From: Runella slithyformis DSM 19594
GTDB taxonomy: Bacteria > Bacteroidota > Bacteroidia > Cytophagales > Spirosomataceae
Reading direction: 5' to 3'
NCBI RefSeq assembly: GCF_000218895.1
Contig: NC_015703.1
Location: 309,501 to 373,500 of the forward strand
Length of the DNA: 64,000 nt
Positions within the stretch are counted from its first letter, which is position 1; the number at the start of each line of letters is the position of its first letter. Position numbers and translations under genes: made by a program. The notes beneath the pieces were generated by a model. It did no database searches, was not told the DNA's origin, and worked only from the letters and a program-made list of their open reading frames with translations. This document shows, in pieces, positions 16,060 to 24,115 of this stretch.

Positions 16060-16818
16060 ATGACAACGGAAATAAAAAGTTACGTACACTTTCACGGTGC
16101 CCCCACGAAGGGTAAGATCTTAATGGTAGCCGGCAGTCCGGCGGTCTCTCAACAAACGGGCTGGCCCATTGGTTTTTGGGCCGCCGAATTGACCCACCCG
16201 CTCCGGGTATTTCAGGAAGCAGGGTACGAGGTGGAAGTGGTGTCGACGGAAGGCGGCGCGCTCTTTATGGATTCGTATTCCAACCCAACCGACGCGAGCG
16301 GCTACTCCGCGCACGATGTCATATCGCTGGGATACCTGCAACAACCGGCCTTCAACGAATTATTGGCCAATACTCAAAAATTGACCGAGGTTAACCCCAC
16401 CGATTACGATGCCATCTTTTTGGTAGGCGGTCAGGGACCAATGTATACCTTTCGTGGCAATAAAGACCTTGAAAAACTTTTTGCCGCTTTTTATGAATCG
16501 GGCAAGCCGAGCGCAGCGGTCTGCCACTCTACAACGTTGCTGCTGGAGGCCAAAACATCGACCGGAGAACTGATCGTCAAAGGTAAAACATGGACGGGCT
16601 TTGCCAATGCCGAAGAAGAGTTTGCGGACCAGGCCGTAGGCATAAAAATCCAACCCTATCGCATTGAAGACGAGGCCCGTAGCCTGAAAGACACCACCTT
16701 CAAAGTAGCCGAGGCGTTCTCGTCCTACGCCATTCAGGACGGGAACCTTATCACCGGGCAACAGCAAAATTCAGGGGCCGCGGCGGCAGTATTGTTGGTC
16801 AACGCATTGGCAAAATGA
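16060..16818 (+). CDS. DJ-1/PfpI-family type 1 glutamine amidotransferase-like protein
   Basis: 252 residues. The nucleophile elbow AVCHS places Cys155 at the usual site, with Glu in PIGFWAAEL and the YDAIFLVGGQGPMYTF strand-turn. This matches the class I chaperone/glyoxalase III branch of DJ-1/PfpI (Hsp31-like), which handles methylglyoxal and damaged proteins. It is cytosolic. Its place among pirin, VOC and YqhD-like genes suggests reactive-aldehyde defence. A palindromic repeat begins directly after its stop. Confidence 0.88.
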   Translation: MTTEIKSYVHFHGAPTKGKILMVAGSPAVSQQTGWPIGFWAAELTHPLRVFQEAGYEVEVVSTEGGALFMDSYSNPTDASGYSAHDVISLGYLQQPAFNELLANTQKLTEVNPTDYDAIFLVGGQGPMYTFRGNKDLEKLFAAFYESGKPSAAVCHSTTLLLEAKTSTGELIVKGKTWTGFANAEEEFADQAVGIKIQPYRIEDEARSLKDTTFKVAEAFSSYAIQDGNLITGQQQNSGAAAAVLLVNALAK

Positions 16819-16920
16819 ATTTCCCGCAGATCAAAGCAGATTTAATACACGCAGATTCTCGCAGAATAAAAATCAGCGCAAATCTGCGCGGGATTCAATC
16901 CGCGGATATCAGCGGGAAAG
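16819..16920. repeat. Dispersed palindromic repeat, copy A
   Basis: About 102 bp bounded by TTTCCCGCAGAT and AGCGGGAAAG, with inner ACGCAGATT and AAATCTGCGC arms. It fills the whole gap between the DJ-1 gene and the GxxExxY stop. Related copies lie at 17371 and 45561 in the same orientation. Confidence 0.8.
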
Positions 16921-16926
16921 AATCAA

Positions 16927-17304
16927 TTACAATCCATTCACTTTCCGAAAGATACTTTTAGAAATATCATCCGAATTGAAATTTACCAAAATCCCGAGTT
17001 TAAGACCGGAAAGTTTAAGGTATGTGATAAGCTGTTTATGATGAACATCCAACAACATTTCAACCGATTTCAGCTCAATAATGACCTTGTTTTCGACCAA
17101 TAGATCAAGTCGGTACCCAATGTCAACTTTGACGCTTTCGTACACCATTGGCAAACCGAATTGATTTTTGACATTCAATCCGGCGTTTTCCAGTTCATAC
17201 AAAAGAGCCGCTTCATAGGCGGACTCCAAAAGCCCCGGGCCTAAGTTATTGTACACTTTAAAGATACAGCCTCTTATCACGTAGGAAATGTCATTTTCGG
17301 TCAT
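16927..17304 (-). CDS. GxxExxY protein (PDDEXK_3-type nuclease-like)
   Basis: 125 residues. The family signature GPGLLESAYE gives G24, E27 and Y30. A PD-(D/E)XK-like core follows: D67 in YRLDLLV, E77-x-K79 in VIIELKS, then Q91xxxY95 in HKQLITYL, an arrangement like RecB/Cas4-type nucleases. All putative catalytic residues are present. The biological role of this family is unknown. The gene is on the opposite strand to its neighbours and sits between two direct copies of a palindromic repeat, 6 bp from copy A and 66 bp from copy B, which suggests insertion as a unit. Confidence 0.85.
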   Translation of the reverse strand: MTENDISYVIRGCIFKVYNNLGPGLLESAYEAALLYELENAGLNVKNQFGLPMVYESVKVDIGYRLDLLVENKVIIELKSVEMLLDVHHKQLITYLKLSGLKLGILVNFNSDDISKSIFRKVNGL

Positions 17305-17370
17305 TTTCTATAAAAATTAAAAGTCATATAAAATTGATATTTTTTTAGTAACAAATTTGTAGAAACAAAT

Positions 17371-17530
17371 CTTTTCCACAGATAAAACCAGATTTAAATG
17401 CAACGCAGATTCTTGCAGAATTAAAAATCAGCGTGTATCTGCGCAGGATTCAATCTGCATTATCTGCGGGAAAGAAGTATTCCCCGCAGATGACGCTGAT
17501 GTAAATGCACGCAGATTTACGCAGAAAAAG
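17371..17530. repeat. Dispersed palindromic repeat, copy B plus a partial copy
   Basis: 17371-17474 matches copy A along its length (ACGCAGATTCTTGCAGAAT, AAAAATCAGCG, GGATTCAATC, GCGGGAAAG). A truncated second unit, 17480-17530, repeats the CCCCGCAGAT to GCAGATTTACGCAGAAAAAG part. It lies upstream of the GxxExxY gene. Confidence 0.8.
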
Positions 17531-17580
17531 AAAAAACAGTCTTTCTGCCACTATTCACAATTACCGCTAAACAAAACACG

Positions 17581-17955
17581 ATGAATGCAATCCAATGGTT
17601 TGAAATCCCCGCCCTGGACCTGGAACGGGCTTTTACCTTTTATTCAGAAATCCTTCACGGCAATGTACGAAAGGGTACGTTTGGCGACGGAGAGTTGATT
17701 CTCTTCAATGTACCCTTCAACACCGGTGAAGCCGTGGGAGGTTCGATTGTAGCCCGTCCGGACCTGATCCCCACTACCGAGGGGCCCATTCTTTACTTAA
17801 ATACTTTCGGTAAATTGAGTGAAGCCGTCAATAAGGTAGAAAATGCCGGCGGAAAAGTTCTCGTCCCGAGGTTGGATTTAGGAAAATTCGGCTTTTCGGC
17901 CATTATTATCGACAGCGAAGGCAACCGTATCGGTTTACTTTCCAATGAACCGTAA
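17581..17955 (+). CDS. VOC-family (glyoxalase/bleomycin-resistance-like) protein
   Basis: 124 residues with two beta-alpha-beta-beta-beta modules. The start IQWFEIPALDLERAFTFYSEI and the end GFSAIIIDSEGNRIGL are typical of the VOC superfamily. The exact chemistry cannot be assigned. It is a single cytosolic domain whose active form is probably a dimer. The next gene begins 3 bp after its stop. Confidence 0.85.
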   Translation: MNAIQWFEIPALDLERAFTFYSEILHGNVRKGTFGDGELILFNVPFNTGEAVGGSIVARPDLIPTTEGPILYLNTFGKLSEAVNKVENAGGKVLVPRLDLGKFGFSAIIIDSEGNRIGLLSNEP

Positions 17956-17993
17956 TCATGAGACCAAGCAGCAAATGGCTGTTGGCTATGTGA

Positions 17994-18728
17994 TTGCGCG
18001 GGCCGACAGCCTTAGCCCAACTCAATGAAAGTGATACGCTGCGTTTTCAGTTGAGAACTTCCCTGACGGACAGCTATCAGCAGGGAAATGTAGCACTGCT
18101 GACGGTGCGGGGACGTCTGGACTTTTCATCCCGTATCCATAACGACTGGGCGGTAAAATCACAAAATTCGGGCTTATACCAAGAATTCAGTCGCATCAAA
18201 GCTGATAATGATGTTTTCAGTCGTAACTTTCTGTATTATAAACCCTTTCGAAAAGTGTATCCTTTTGCCATCGGATTTGTATCGGCCAACTACCGACGTA
18301 AATTGGATTTTCGGTACTTTGTCGGAGCGGGCGGCACGGTGCAGCTTATCCAACGTCGGCACCATGCGCTTAAAGCTTCTGCGGGGATCGTGCGGGAATC
18401 TTCGCATTTTTTAAACAGCGTCTATACGCTTCCGGTTTGTAATGGCAATCGCATCATCAACGTGTGGCGCATGACGGCCCGGGCTATGGGCAAACACGAA
18501 GTGGCCCGTACATTTCGTCTCTTTTACGATTTTTACTGGCAACCGGCCTTAAGCAATGCCCGGAATTATCGTTGGCAGACGGACGTCGGACTGGAATTCC
18601 CGATTTGGAAAGGATTGGCCGTAAATCTTTTATATTTGTATACGTATGAAAATATGGTGGTTGAAACGATAAAACAACAGGACCAATTACTGACCTTTGG
18701 AGTATCGTTTACCAAAAATATCCCTTAA
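17994..18728 (+). CDS. DUF481-like outer-membrane protein, signal peptide broken by TGA
   Basis: About 244 residues of beta-rich, barrel-like sequence (FLYYKPFRKVYPFAIGFVS, NYRRKLDFRYFVGAGGTVQL, HALKASAGIVRESSHF, LAVNLLYLYTYEN, LLTFGVSF), as in DUF481 salt-induced outer-membrane proteins. An ATG at 17958, 3 bp after the VOC gene, opens a signal peptide (MRPSSKWLLAM) that meets an in-frame TGA at 17991-17993. The same frame then continues into RGPTALAQ, a cleavage-site-like end. The only start downstream of the stop is TTG 17994, which would leave no export signal. A nonsense mutation or a sequencing error is likely, so the gene may be inactive. Confidence 0.65.
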   Translation: MRGPTALAQLNESDTLRFQLRTSLTDSYQQGNVALLTVRGRLDFSSRIHNDWAVKSQNSGLYQEFSRIKADNDVFSRNFLYYKPFRKVYPFAIGFVSANYRRKLDFRYFVGAGGTVQLIQRRHHALKASAGIVRESSHFLNSVYTLPVCNGNRIINVWRMTARAMGKHEVARTFRLFYDFYWQPALSNARNYRWQTDVGLEFPIWKGLAVNLLYLYTYENMVVETIKQQDQLLTFGVSFTKNIP

Positions 18729-18734
18729 CACTGC

Positions 18735-19670
18735 ATGATTGTAAAGAAGAACTTCGACCTCCGTATTGTTTTTTGGAATATTCGTTATGAAACCGGCATC
18801 ACGCTTGTGATTGCTTCCGCGATTTGGCTGCTGCACAGATACGAAGCCATTGACGTAGCGCTGCCGTTCAGCGTAGCGGCTATTCTGGGTTCGGCATTGG
18901 CTATTTTTATTGCTTTTCGCAACCAGAGCGCGTACGGTCGCTGGTGGGAAGCCCGCACGATCTGGGGCGGCATCATCAACAACAGTCGGATCTTTGCCCG
19001 TCAGATCATTGCCAATACCGACAATGCCGTGGCCATCGGTAAGGCCGCTCCGGAGGTAGCCGAAGCCTATAAAAAAGAAATGGTGTACCGTCAGATCGCC
19101 TTTGCCCACGCGCTGCGACTGCATTTGAGACGACAAACCCAATGGGAGGAAGTACAGCCTTTGCTCAGTGACAATGAATTTATGGATTTTCAAAAGGCAC
19201 AAAACAAACCTAATTGGCTCCTGCACACGCAGGGAGTCCGTCTCAAAGAAGCCATGCGAATGGAACTGCTCGGTGCGTTTGATAACATCAGCATGGAGCC
19301 CAATCTGGCCGCATTCAACAATTGGCAGGGTGCGTGCGAGCGCATCAAAAACACGCCTTTACCGCGCAATTATCATTATTTTACGCGCCTTTTTCTGTAC
19401 ACGTTTATCTTTATTATTCCGTTTTGCCTGATCGGCGATTTTACCAAAATGGGCATTGATCACCTGGTTCCGCCGGTCAGTTTTTTGCTTTGCTTTGTCT
19501 TTTCGGTCATGAATCGCGTGGGAGAGATCAACGAAGAGCCTTTTGAAGACCACATTCAGGACATTCCGATGACGGCCCTTTGCAATACCATAGAACGTGA
19601 TTTAAAGGAGCAATTGGGCGAAACCGATTTGCCGAAAAAACTCGAACCTGTCAACGGGTATTTATACTGA
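18735..19670 (+). CDS. Bestrophin-family ion channel
   Basis: 311 residues. ALAIFIAFRNQSAYGRWWEAR is the bestrophin/UPF0187 hallmark. Hydrophobic helices lie near residues 20-60 and 215-255, with FLYTFIFIIPFCLIGDF and GEINEEPFEDHIQDIP after them. Bacterial homologues are pentameric cation channels of the inner membrane; eukaryotic ones conduct chloride. It starts 6 bp after the DUF481-like gene and ends 1 bp before the next channel gene, so the two channels are co-expressed. Confidence 0.9.
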   Translation: MIVKKNFDLRIVFWNIRYETGITLVIASAIWLLHRYEAIDVALPFSVAAILGSALAIFIAFRNQSAYGRWWEARTIWGGIINNSRIFARQIIANTDNAVAIGKAAPEVAEAYKKEMVYRQIAFAHALRLHLRRQTQWEEVQPLLSDNEFMDFQKAQNKPNWLLHTQGVRLKEAMRMELLGAFDNISMEPNLAAFNNWQGACERIKNTPLPRNYHYFTRLFLYTFIFIIPFCLIGDFTKMGIDHLVPPVSFLLCFVFSVMNRVGEINEEPFEDHIQDIPMTALCNTIERDLKEQLGETDLPKKLEPVNGYLY

Positions 19671-19671
19671 C

Positions 19672-20247
19672 ATGCTGAGCAAAAACCGCATAGAAGCCTT
19701 CAGCGACGGCGTCATCGCCATTATCATTACGATCATGGTGTTTGATCTGAAAATCCCTGAATTAGCTGAACACTTCACCGATGCCGAGCTGCATAAGGCC
19801 TTATGGGGTATTGTCCCCAAATTGGCGGCGTATACGCTGAGCTTTATCGTCGTAGCCATTATGTGGCTTAACCACCATTCACTCTTTGACAAAATTCCCC
19901 ACAGCACCTCGAAATTGGTTTGGTACAACGCATTTTTACTCTTCGGTATGTCACTGATACCGTTGCCCACTGCCTTTCTGGCGTCCCACCCTTTCCTGCC
20001 GGAAGCATCCATGCTTTATGGGTTGGTCTTGGGTTTTACTGCCCTTGGATTTACTTTTCTGCGGGCCTATGCACAGGGGAAAGCCAAACTTATTTCGTAT
20101 AATCAATTGGTGCAGCGCAGCAACATCATTGGCACAAGCCTGTATTTACTTTCGGCACCGCTAGCGTTTGTGTCCGTTTATTTATCATTTGCAATTTTTA
20201 TCGGTATCCCGCTTTGGTACTTTCTGCCGGATAAATTTCAGAAGTAA
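19672..20247 (+). CDS. TMEM175-family (DUF1211) potassium channel-like protein
   Basis: 191 residues, six hydrophobic helices. RIEAFSDGVIAIIITIMV at residues 6-23 is the conserved pore helix (FSDGVxAI) of TMEM175 channels. FIVVAIMWLNHHSLFD and WYNAFLLFGMSLIPLPTAF follow the family pattern. Bacterial members form tetrameric K+-selective pores. It follows the bestrophin gene by 1 bp, suggesting an ion-homeostasis pair. Confidence 0.88.
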   Translation: MLSKNRIEAFSDGVIAIIITIMVFDLKIPELAEHFTDAELHKALWGIVPKLAAYTLSFIVVAIMWLNHHSLFDKIPHSTSKLVWYNAFLLFGMSLIPLPTAFLASHPFLPEASMLYGLVLGFTALGFTFLRAYAQGKAKLISYNQLVQRSNIIGTSLYLLSAPLAFVSVYLSFAIFIGIPLWYFLPDKFQK

Positions 20248-20275
20248 CATAACTCATTATCAAAACCTTACACAC

Positions 20276-20890
20276 ATGAACATCGCAATCATCGGAGCAG
20301 GAAACGTCGGCGGGGCGCTGGCGACTCAATGGCACAAAGCAGGACATACCGTAATCATCGGCACGCGCGACCGCCAAAGCACTAAAGTGCAGAAAGTATT
20401 GGATGCCACTCCCAATATGGCCGTAGCTTCCATCGAAGAGGCCGTACATCAATCCGACGTTATCCTCATCTCCACCCCACCTACGGCCATTTTTGATTTG
20501 ATTGCGCAAATGGGCGACGTTACGGGCAAATTCATCATCGACGCCACCAACGCCGTTCGCCAAAAGCCCGAACCTTACGCCACGGTCTATCATGCGCTGG
20601 TCGACAAAACCAACGCCGAAGCGGTCAAATGCTTTAATTCGACGGGGTTTGAAAACATGCAGAATCCCGTCTACCACGGCGAAGGCATCGATATGTTTAT
20701 GGCAGGAAGCAGCCTCAAAGCCAAAGAAATTGCGGCTCAATTGGCCAAAGATGCGGGTTTTGGGGCCTGTTGGGATTTTGGAGGATCCGACAAAGTGGAA
20801 CTATTGGAACAATTTGCGCTCTCCTGGATCAACCTCGCCATCCTACAGGGCCACGGCCGTAACCTGGCCTTTAAAGTCATAAAGCGGTGA
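20276..20890 (+). CDS. NADPH-dependent F420 reductase-like oxidoreductase
   Basis: 204 residues from ATG 20276. NIAIIGAGNVGGALATQW is an N-terminal Rossmann dinucleotide fold with a GxGxxG loop; IIGTRDRQS marks an NADP-binding second strand. IIDATNAV and AVKCFNSTGFENM match the NADPH:F420 reductase/ProC-like family. Cytophagales are not known to make F420, so another acceptor is likely. It ends 3 bp before the stop of the convergent gene, leaving no room for a separate terminator. Confidence 0.82.
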   Translation: MNIAIIGAGNVGGALATQWHKAGHTVIIGTRDRQSTKVQKVLDATPNMAVASIEEAVHQSDVILISTPPTAIFDLIAQMGDVTGKFIIDATNAVRQKPEPYATVYHALVDKTNAEAVKCFNSTGFENMQNPVYHGEGIDMFMAGSSLKAKEIAAQLAKDAGFGACWDFGGSDKVELLEQFALSWINLAILQGHGRNLAFKVIKR

Positions 20891-20893
20891 GTG

Positions 20894-23800
20894 TCACTTC
20901 GCTGCCATCATCCTTAATTTGGTATTTTGATTGCGAATACGCTGACAAAGAATCCGGATGATGTTGCGGAGAACCTCCCCTCGCTCATCCATGAGGTCAT
21001 AAAAATCAGCCTGGTCAACGCGAAAAAGCTGGACGTCGGAAAGCGTAACGACGGCCGCCGAACGCGGTTCGGCATCCAGCAATGCCAACTCGCCGAACAC
21101 ATCTCCCCGACCGAAGGCAGCCAATTGAACCTGCCCGTCGTAAATGCCTACTTCGCCTTCATAGATGACAAACATGCTGGTGCCCAGATCGCCTTTTTTG
21201 AAGATCGTCTGCCCTTCCACATAGTTTACCTCTTTCATGATGGGGGCAATGCTGCTCAATACGTTTTCGGGCGTTTCGGCAAAAAGATCCGTATTTTTCA
21301 AGACCATCACACGCTCCGTGATCGAAACCTTGGCTGTGGCGGAAGAATGACTCATGAGTTGTAAATCAGGATAGTTGAATAATTGAGCAGGCGACATGCC
21401 CCGGAGCGTAAGACGAATGCTCCAATCGGTAAAATACCGCGCTCCCTGTTGAAGAATATACTCTTTGATGAAGTTTTTACTCGAAAACGCGCCCATCTGC
21501 GCATCAATCCGTTTGATCTTCTCGGCATCCGAGACATCATCGAGCAGCGCGTGCAAGCTGCCGTACACCTGACGGGGAACAATGTTTTCGAGCAATTCGA
21601 GTGAATTCGCCCGCCGTTCTTTTGAGCTGTGCAGCACACTGTTTTGGGTATCGGCGATCAGGTCAGGATCATAAAGCTGCATCAACAACCCAAAAATTCG
21701 CTGCACCGCCACTTCCTGCTCGTAGAAAAGGCTGCTTTTCAGGTCTGATTCAATGGCCTCTGCCTGTCCGTGAAGCAGACGCTGTACCAACAGAAGCTCC
21801 TCCAGCAGGAGTTTTTCAAACAGCTTAGCTTCTTTGGAGGTGTTAAAATTCCGCAGAGCATGCAGCGCGGCGGTTCGTACCGATACATGCGGCCGCTGAA
21901 GCAGTTTCAACAATAATTGATACGCTTCTTTGGACTGCATTTGGGCACAGACCGCTACAATTCGTCGCTCCAAATCCGCAGAAACGGTCTTCTCTACCCG
22001 CTCTGTGAGCCGGGACAAGGCCTCCGTCCCCCCCTGTGCAAGGCTCTTGACCGCCGTACGCCAATGGTGCTTTTCCGACAGCAGGTCGATCAGTTTTTCG
22101 CTCAGCATTGTCGTTGGCAATACGCCGGCCGTTTCAATGGCTGCCCCGACAACGTCCGCGTCAGGGTGCGATAAAGATACGTTGACAAACTCCGTAAACC
22201 GGGTCAGCTTCAGCGAACGAATAATGGCTAAGGCCGCCAGTTGGCTCTCCGAATTCGGATTTTGGCGCATGGCTTCCAGTGCCGTCAGCGCAAACGAGTG
22301 ATTGGGCTGCTGGGTCATAAGCCCAATAATGGCCCCTTTCCGCACGGGAATGTCGGGTAAATAAAGCAGTTCATTACCGATCTGCGCCGATTTTTTGCTC
22401 ACCATCCGGGCTGCCGCCTCCCGGATAGTCGGATACGAATCGTCCGTGGTCAGCTTGCGTAATTGACCCGTCTTTACTTCCAATCCAAGTGTATCCACAG
22501 CTTCAAGCGCTGCAAAGCGTACGCGGTCATCACGGTGGGTAAAAAGGGCGGTGAGATAATCATTGATCTTGTCCTGCGGAATGCCATGGTTTTGATTGTT
22601 GGTCAACCAGTCTACCGCATTAATCACTTCCCGAGGCTTGGTACTTTGCAGATTTTTCAGAACCGCTTTGATGGCTTCGTCCGGAATAGCCAGGTCTTCG
22701 GCCGCCACGAAACGTTTACTGAGCGCCTCCTGCAACGTGGCCACGTACTGCACATAGGTTCGTCGTAAAAACCAAAGGGCAAAAATGGCCCCGACCACGA
22801 TCTCTTCCACCAAAAACCACTGTCCGCCTTCCCACCAATGGTGGCTTAGGTACAGCATCAGCCCGCCCAGCCCAAGGCCCAGCGGCTCATAAAATCCCTT
22901 GACGAGGGTGTGCCCCCGCAAGCGCTGATGTGGTGAAAGCGGCTGAAAAAGCACCAGAAAGACCGGGTCAAAGAGCGCTCGACGCACCACTTCAAACCCC
23001 AGATAGACAAAGCAATAAGCAATCAACTGAATGGATTCGTCGTATTGCAGAAAAAAAATAAGGCCCAGGCTTACCGCCACGGCTAAGCCGCCTACGGGCA
23101 GCAACGCCAATACTTTATTGATTCCAAAATATTCGATGGTCTGCCGCGAAACGATCAGCTTCACAAAAGTGGCCAGCAGGTACGTAAGGGTCAATACGCC
23201 CCCTAGGTATTTCATTACTTCGGCCTGACTGTGCAGTTTGTATTTTACGTTGATAAAGAACGCATACTCCACCCCCGTAGCCATCACCGCTACCGCGGTC
23301 AGGCTCAGACACATGGCAAAGATCAACTGACTTCCGCCAAACAATTGGGTGATCAAACGGGGCATTACGCGCCGCTGAACGGGCTCTGTCCCGTGCGAAG
23401 TATTGACATGATGAGAGCGAAACGTTAACACCGCCGTGTACATGGCCGCCCAAAAGAAACCAAAGGCCAGAAAGAGTAAAAAAATCAGCTCGGTATGTCC
23501 GTGTACCAAGACGGCCAACATCCCGCCCAAGGCCTTGGCAGGCATGTCGCCGGCGCTGATGACCCCAAACAATCGCTTGCTTTGACGCACGTCAAACACC
23601 ACGGCCGATACGCCCCAAAATTCCAGATTGGTCAATAGATAAATGGCCCGAAAACCCACCATGATCGCCACCGCGGCTGTAACCGAATGCGCAAAGAACA
23701 CCAGCAGCAGGAGCACGGCCGTAAGTACAACAACCGCCCACAAAACCCTGATCACCAATTGATTTAAATGCAGGTGATGTTCAAAATACGTATACACCTT

Positions 23801-24007
23801 TCCAATCACCATCATTCCGAGCGCCGAAGCCATATAGGCAATGGGCAAACTGCTCTCCGGATGGTTTTCGAGCAGGATGACATTGGCCGATACATAGATC
23901 AGCATGGTGCCGAAGCCCAGAAAAAAATGGTGCAGAAAAAACAGGCCGACGGTTCGAATTTCATCGGCTCGGATTCCTAACGAACGGTACAGGGAAGATG
24001 AAGACAT
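20894..24007 (-). CDS. Transporter-like membrane protein with HEAT repeats and cyclic nucleotide-binding domain
   Basis: A 1037-residue, three-part protein. Residues 1-420 form about 12 transmembrane helices like MFS or NTT (ATP/ADP translocase-type) carriers. Residues about 450-860 are helical HEAT-like repeats (VRFAALEAVDTLGL, VRTAALHALRNF). Residues about 895-1025 are a cNMP-binding domain: EGQTIFKKGDLGTSMFVIYEG and the phosphate-binding cassette FGELALLDAEPRSAAV with its conserved Glu and Arg, which favour cAMP. So transport or scaffold activity may respond to a cyclic nucleotide, perhaps made by the cyclase at 10.7-11.7 kb. The transported substrate is unknown. Confidence 0.85.
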   Translation of the reverse strand: MSSSSLYRSLGIRADEIRTVGLFFLHHFFLGFGTMLIYVSANVILLENHPESSLPIAYMASALGMMVIGKVYTYFEHHLHLNQLVIRVLWAVVVLTAVLLLLVFFAHSVTAAVAIMVGFRAIYLLTNLEFWGVSAVVFDVRQSKRLFGVISAGDMPAKALGGMLAVLVHGHTELIFLLFLAFGFFWAAMYTAVLTFRSHHVNTSHGTEPVQRRVMPRLITQLFGGSQLIFAMCLSLTAVAVMATGVEYAFFINVKYKLHSQAEVMKYLGGVLTLTYLLATFVKLIVSRQTIEYFGINKVLALLPVGGLAVAVSLGLIFFLQYDESIQLIAYCFVYLGFEVVRRALFDPVFLVLFQPLSPHQRLRGHTLVKGFYEPLGLGLGGLMLYLSHHWWEGGQWFLVEEIVVGAIFALWFLRRTYVQYVATLQEALSKRFVAAEDLAIPDEAIKAVLKNLQSTKPREVINAVDWLTNNQNHGIPQDKINDYLTALFTHRDDRVRFAALEAVDTLGLEVKTGQLRKLTTDDSYPTIREAAARMVSKKSAQIGNELLYLPDIPVRKGAIIGLMTQQPNHSFALTALEAMRQNPNSESQLAALAIIRSLKLTRFTEFVNVSLSHPDADVVGAAIETAGVLPTTMLSEKLIDLLSEKHHWRTAVKSLAQGGTEALSRLTERVEKTVSADLERRIVAVCAQMQSKEAYQLLLKLLQRPHVSVRTAALHALRNFNTSKEAKLFEKLLLEELLLVQRLLHGQAEAIESDLKSSLFYEQEVAVQRIFGLLMQLYDPDLIADTQNSVLHSSKERRANSLELLENIVPRQVYGSLHALLDDVSDAEKIKRIDAQMGAFSSKNFIKEYILQQGARYFTDWSIRLTLRGMSPAQLFNYPDLQLMSHSSATAKVSITERVMVLKNTDLFAETPENVLSSIAPIMKEVNYVEGQTIFKKGDLGTSMFVIYEGEVGIYDGQVQLAAFGRGDVFGELALLDAEPRSAAVVTLSDVQLFRVDQADFYDLMDERGEVLRNIIRILCQRIRNQNTKLRMMAAK

Positions 24008-24027
24008 AAAAAGTAATCAATATTCGA

Positions 24028-24057
24028 CAAAAATACAGATATTGGAGAAAAAACAAC
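24028..24057 (-). promoter_or_regulatory. Promoter for the transporter/HEAT/cNMP gene
   Basis: Read on the minus strand, a TATTTTTG -7 box (complement of 24028-24035) follows a GTTG -33 box (24054-24057) by 18 nt. The start would be about 15 nt before ATG 24007. Confidence 0.55.
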
Positions 24058-24115
24058 GGTAAGACCGATTTTAGGCCCTTTAATCATTTATTAAATCTTT
24101 ACCATTTCCCCGGCT

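Noticed and set aside
16819-17530. Repeated CGCAGAT units as a CRISPR array
   Set aside because: The units are unequal in spacing, partly palindromic and separated by a gene; there are no regular spacers and no cas genes.
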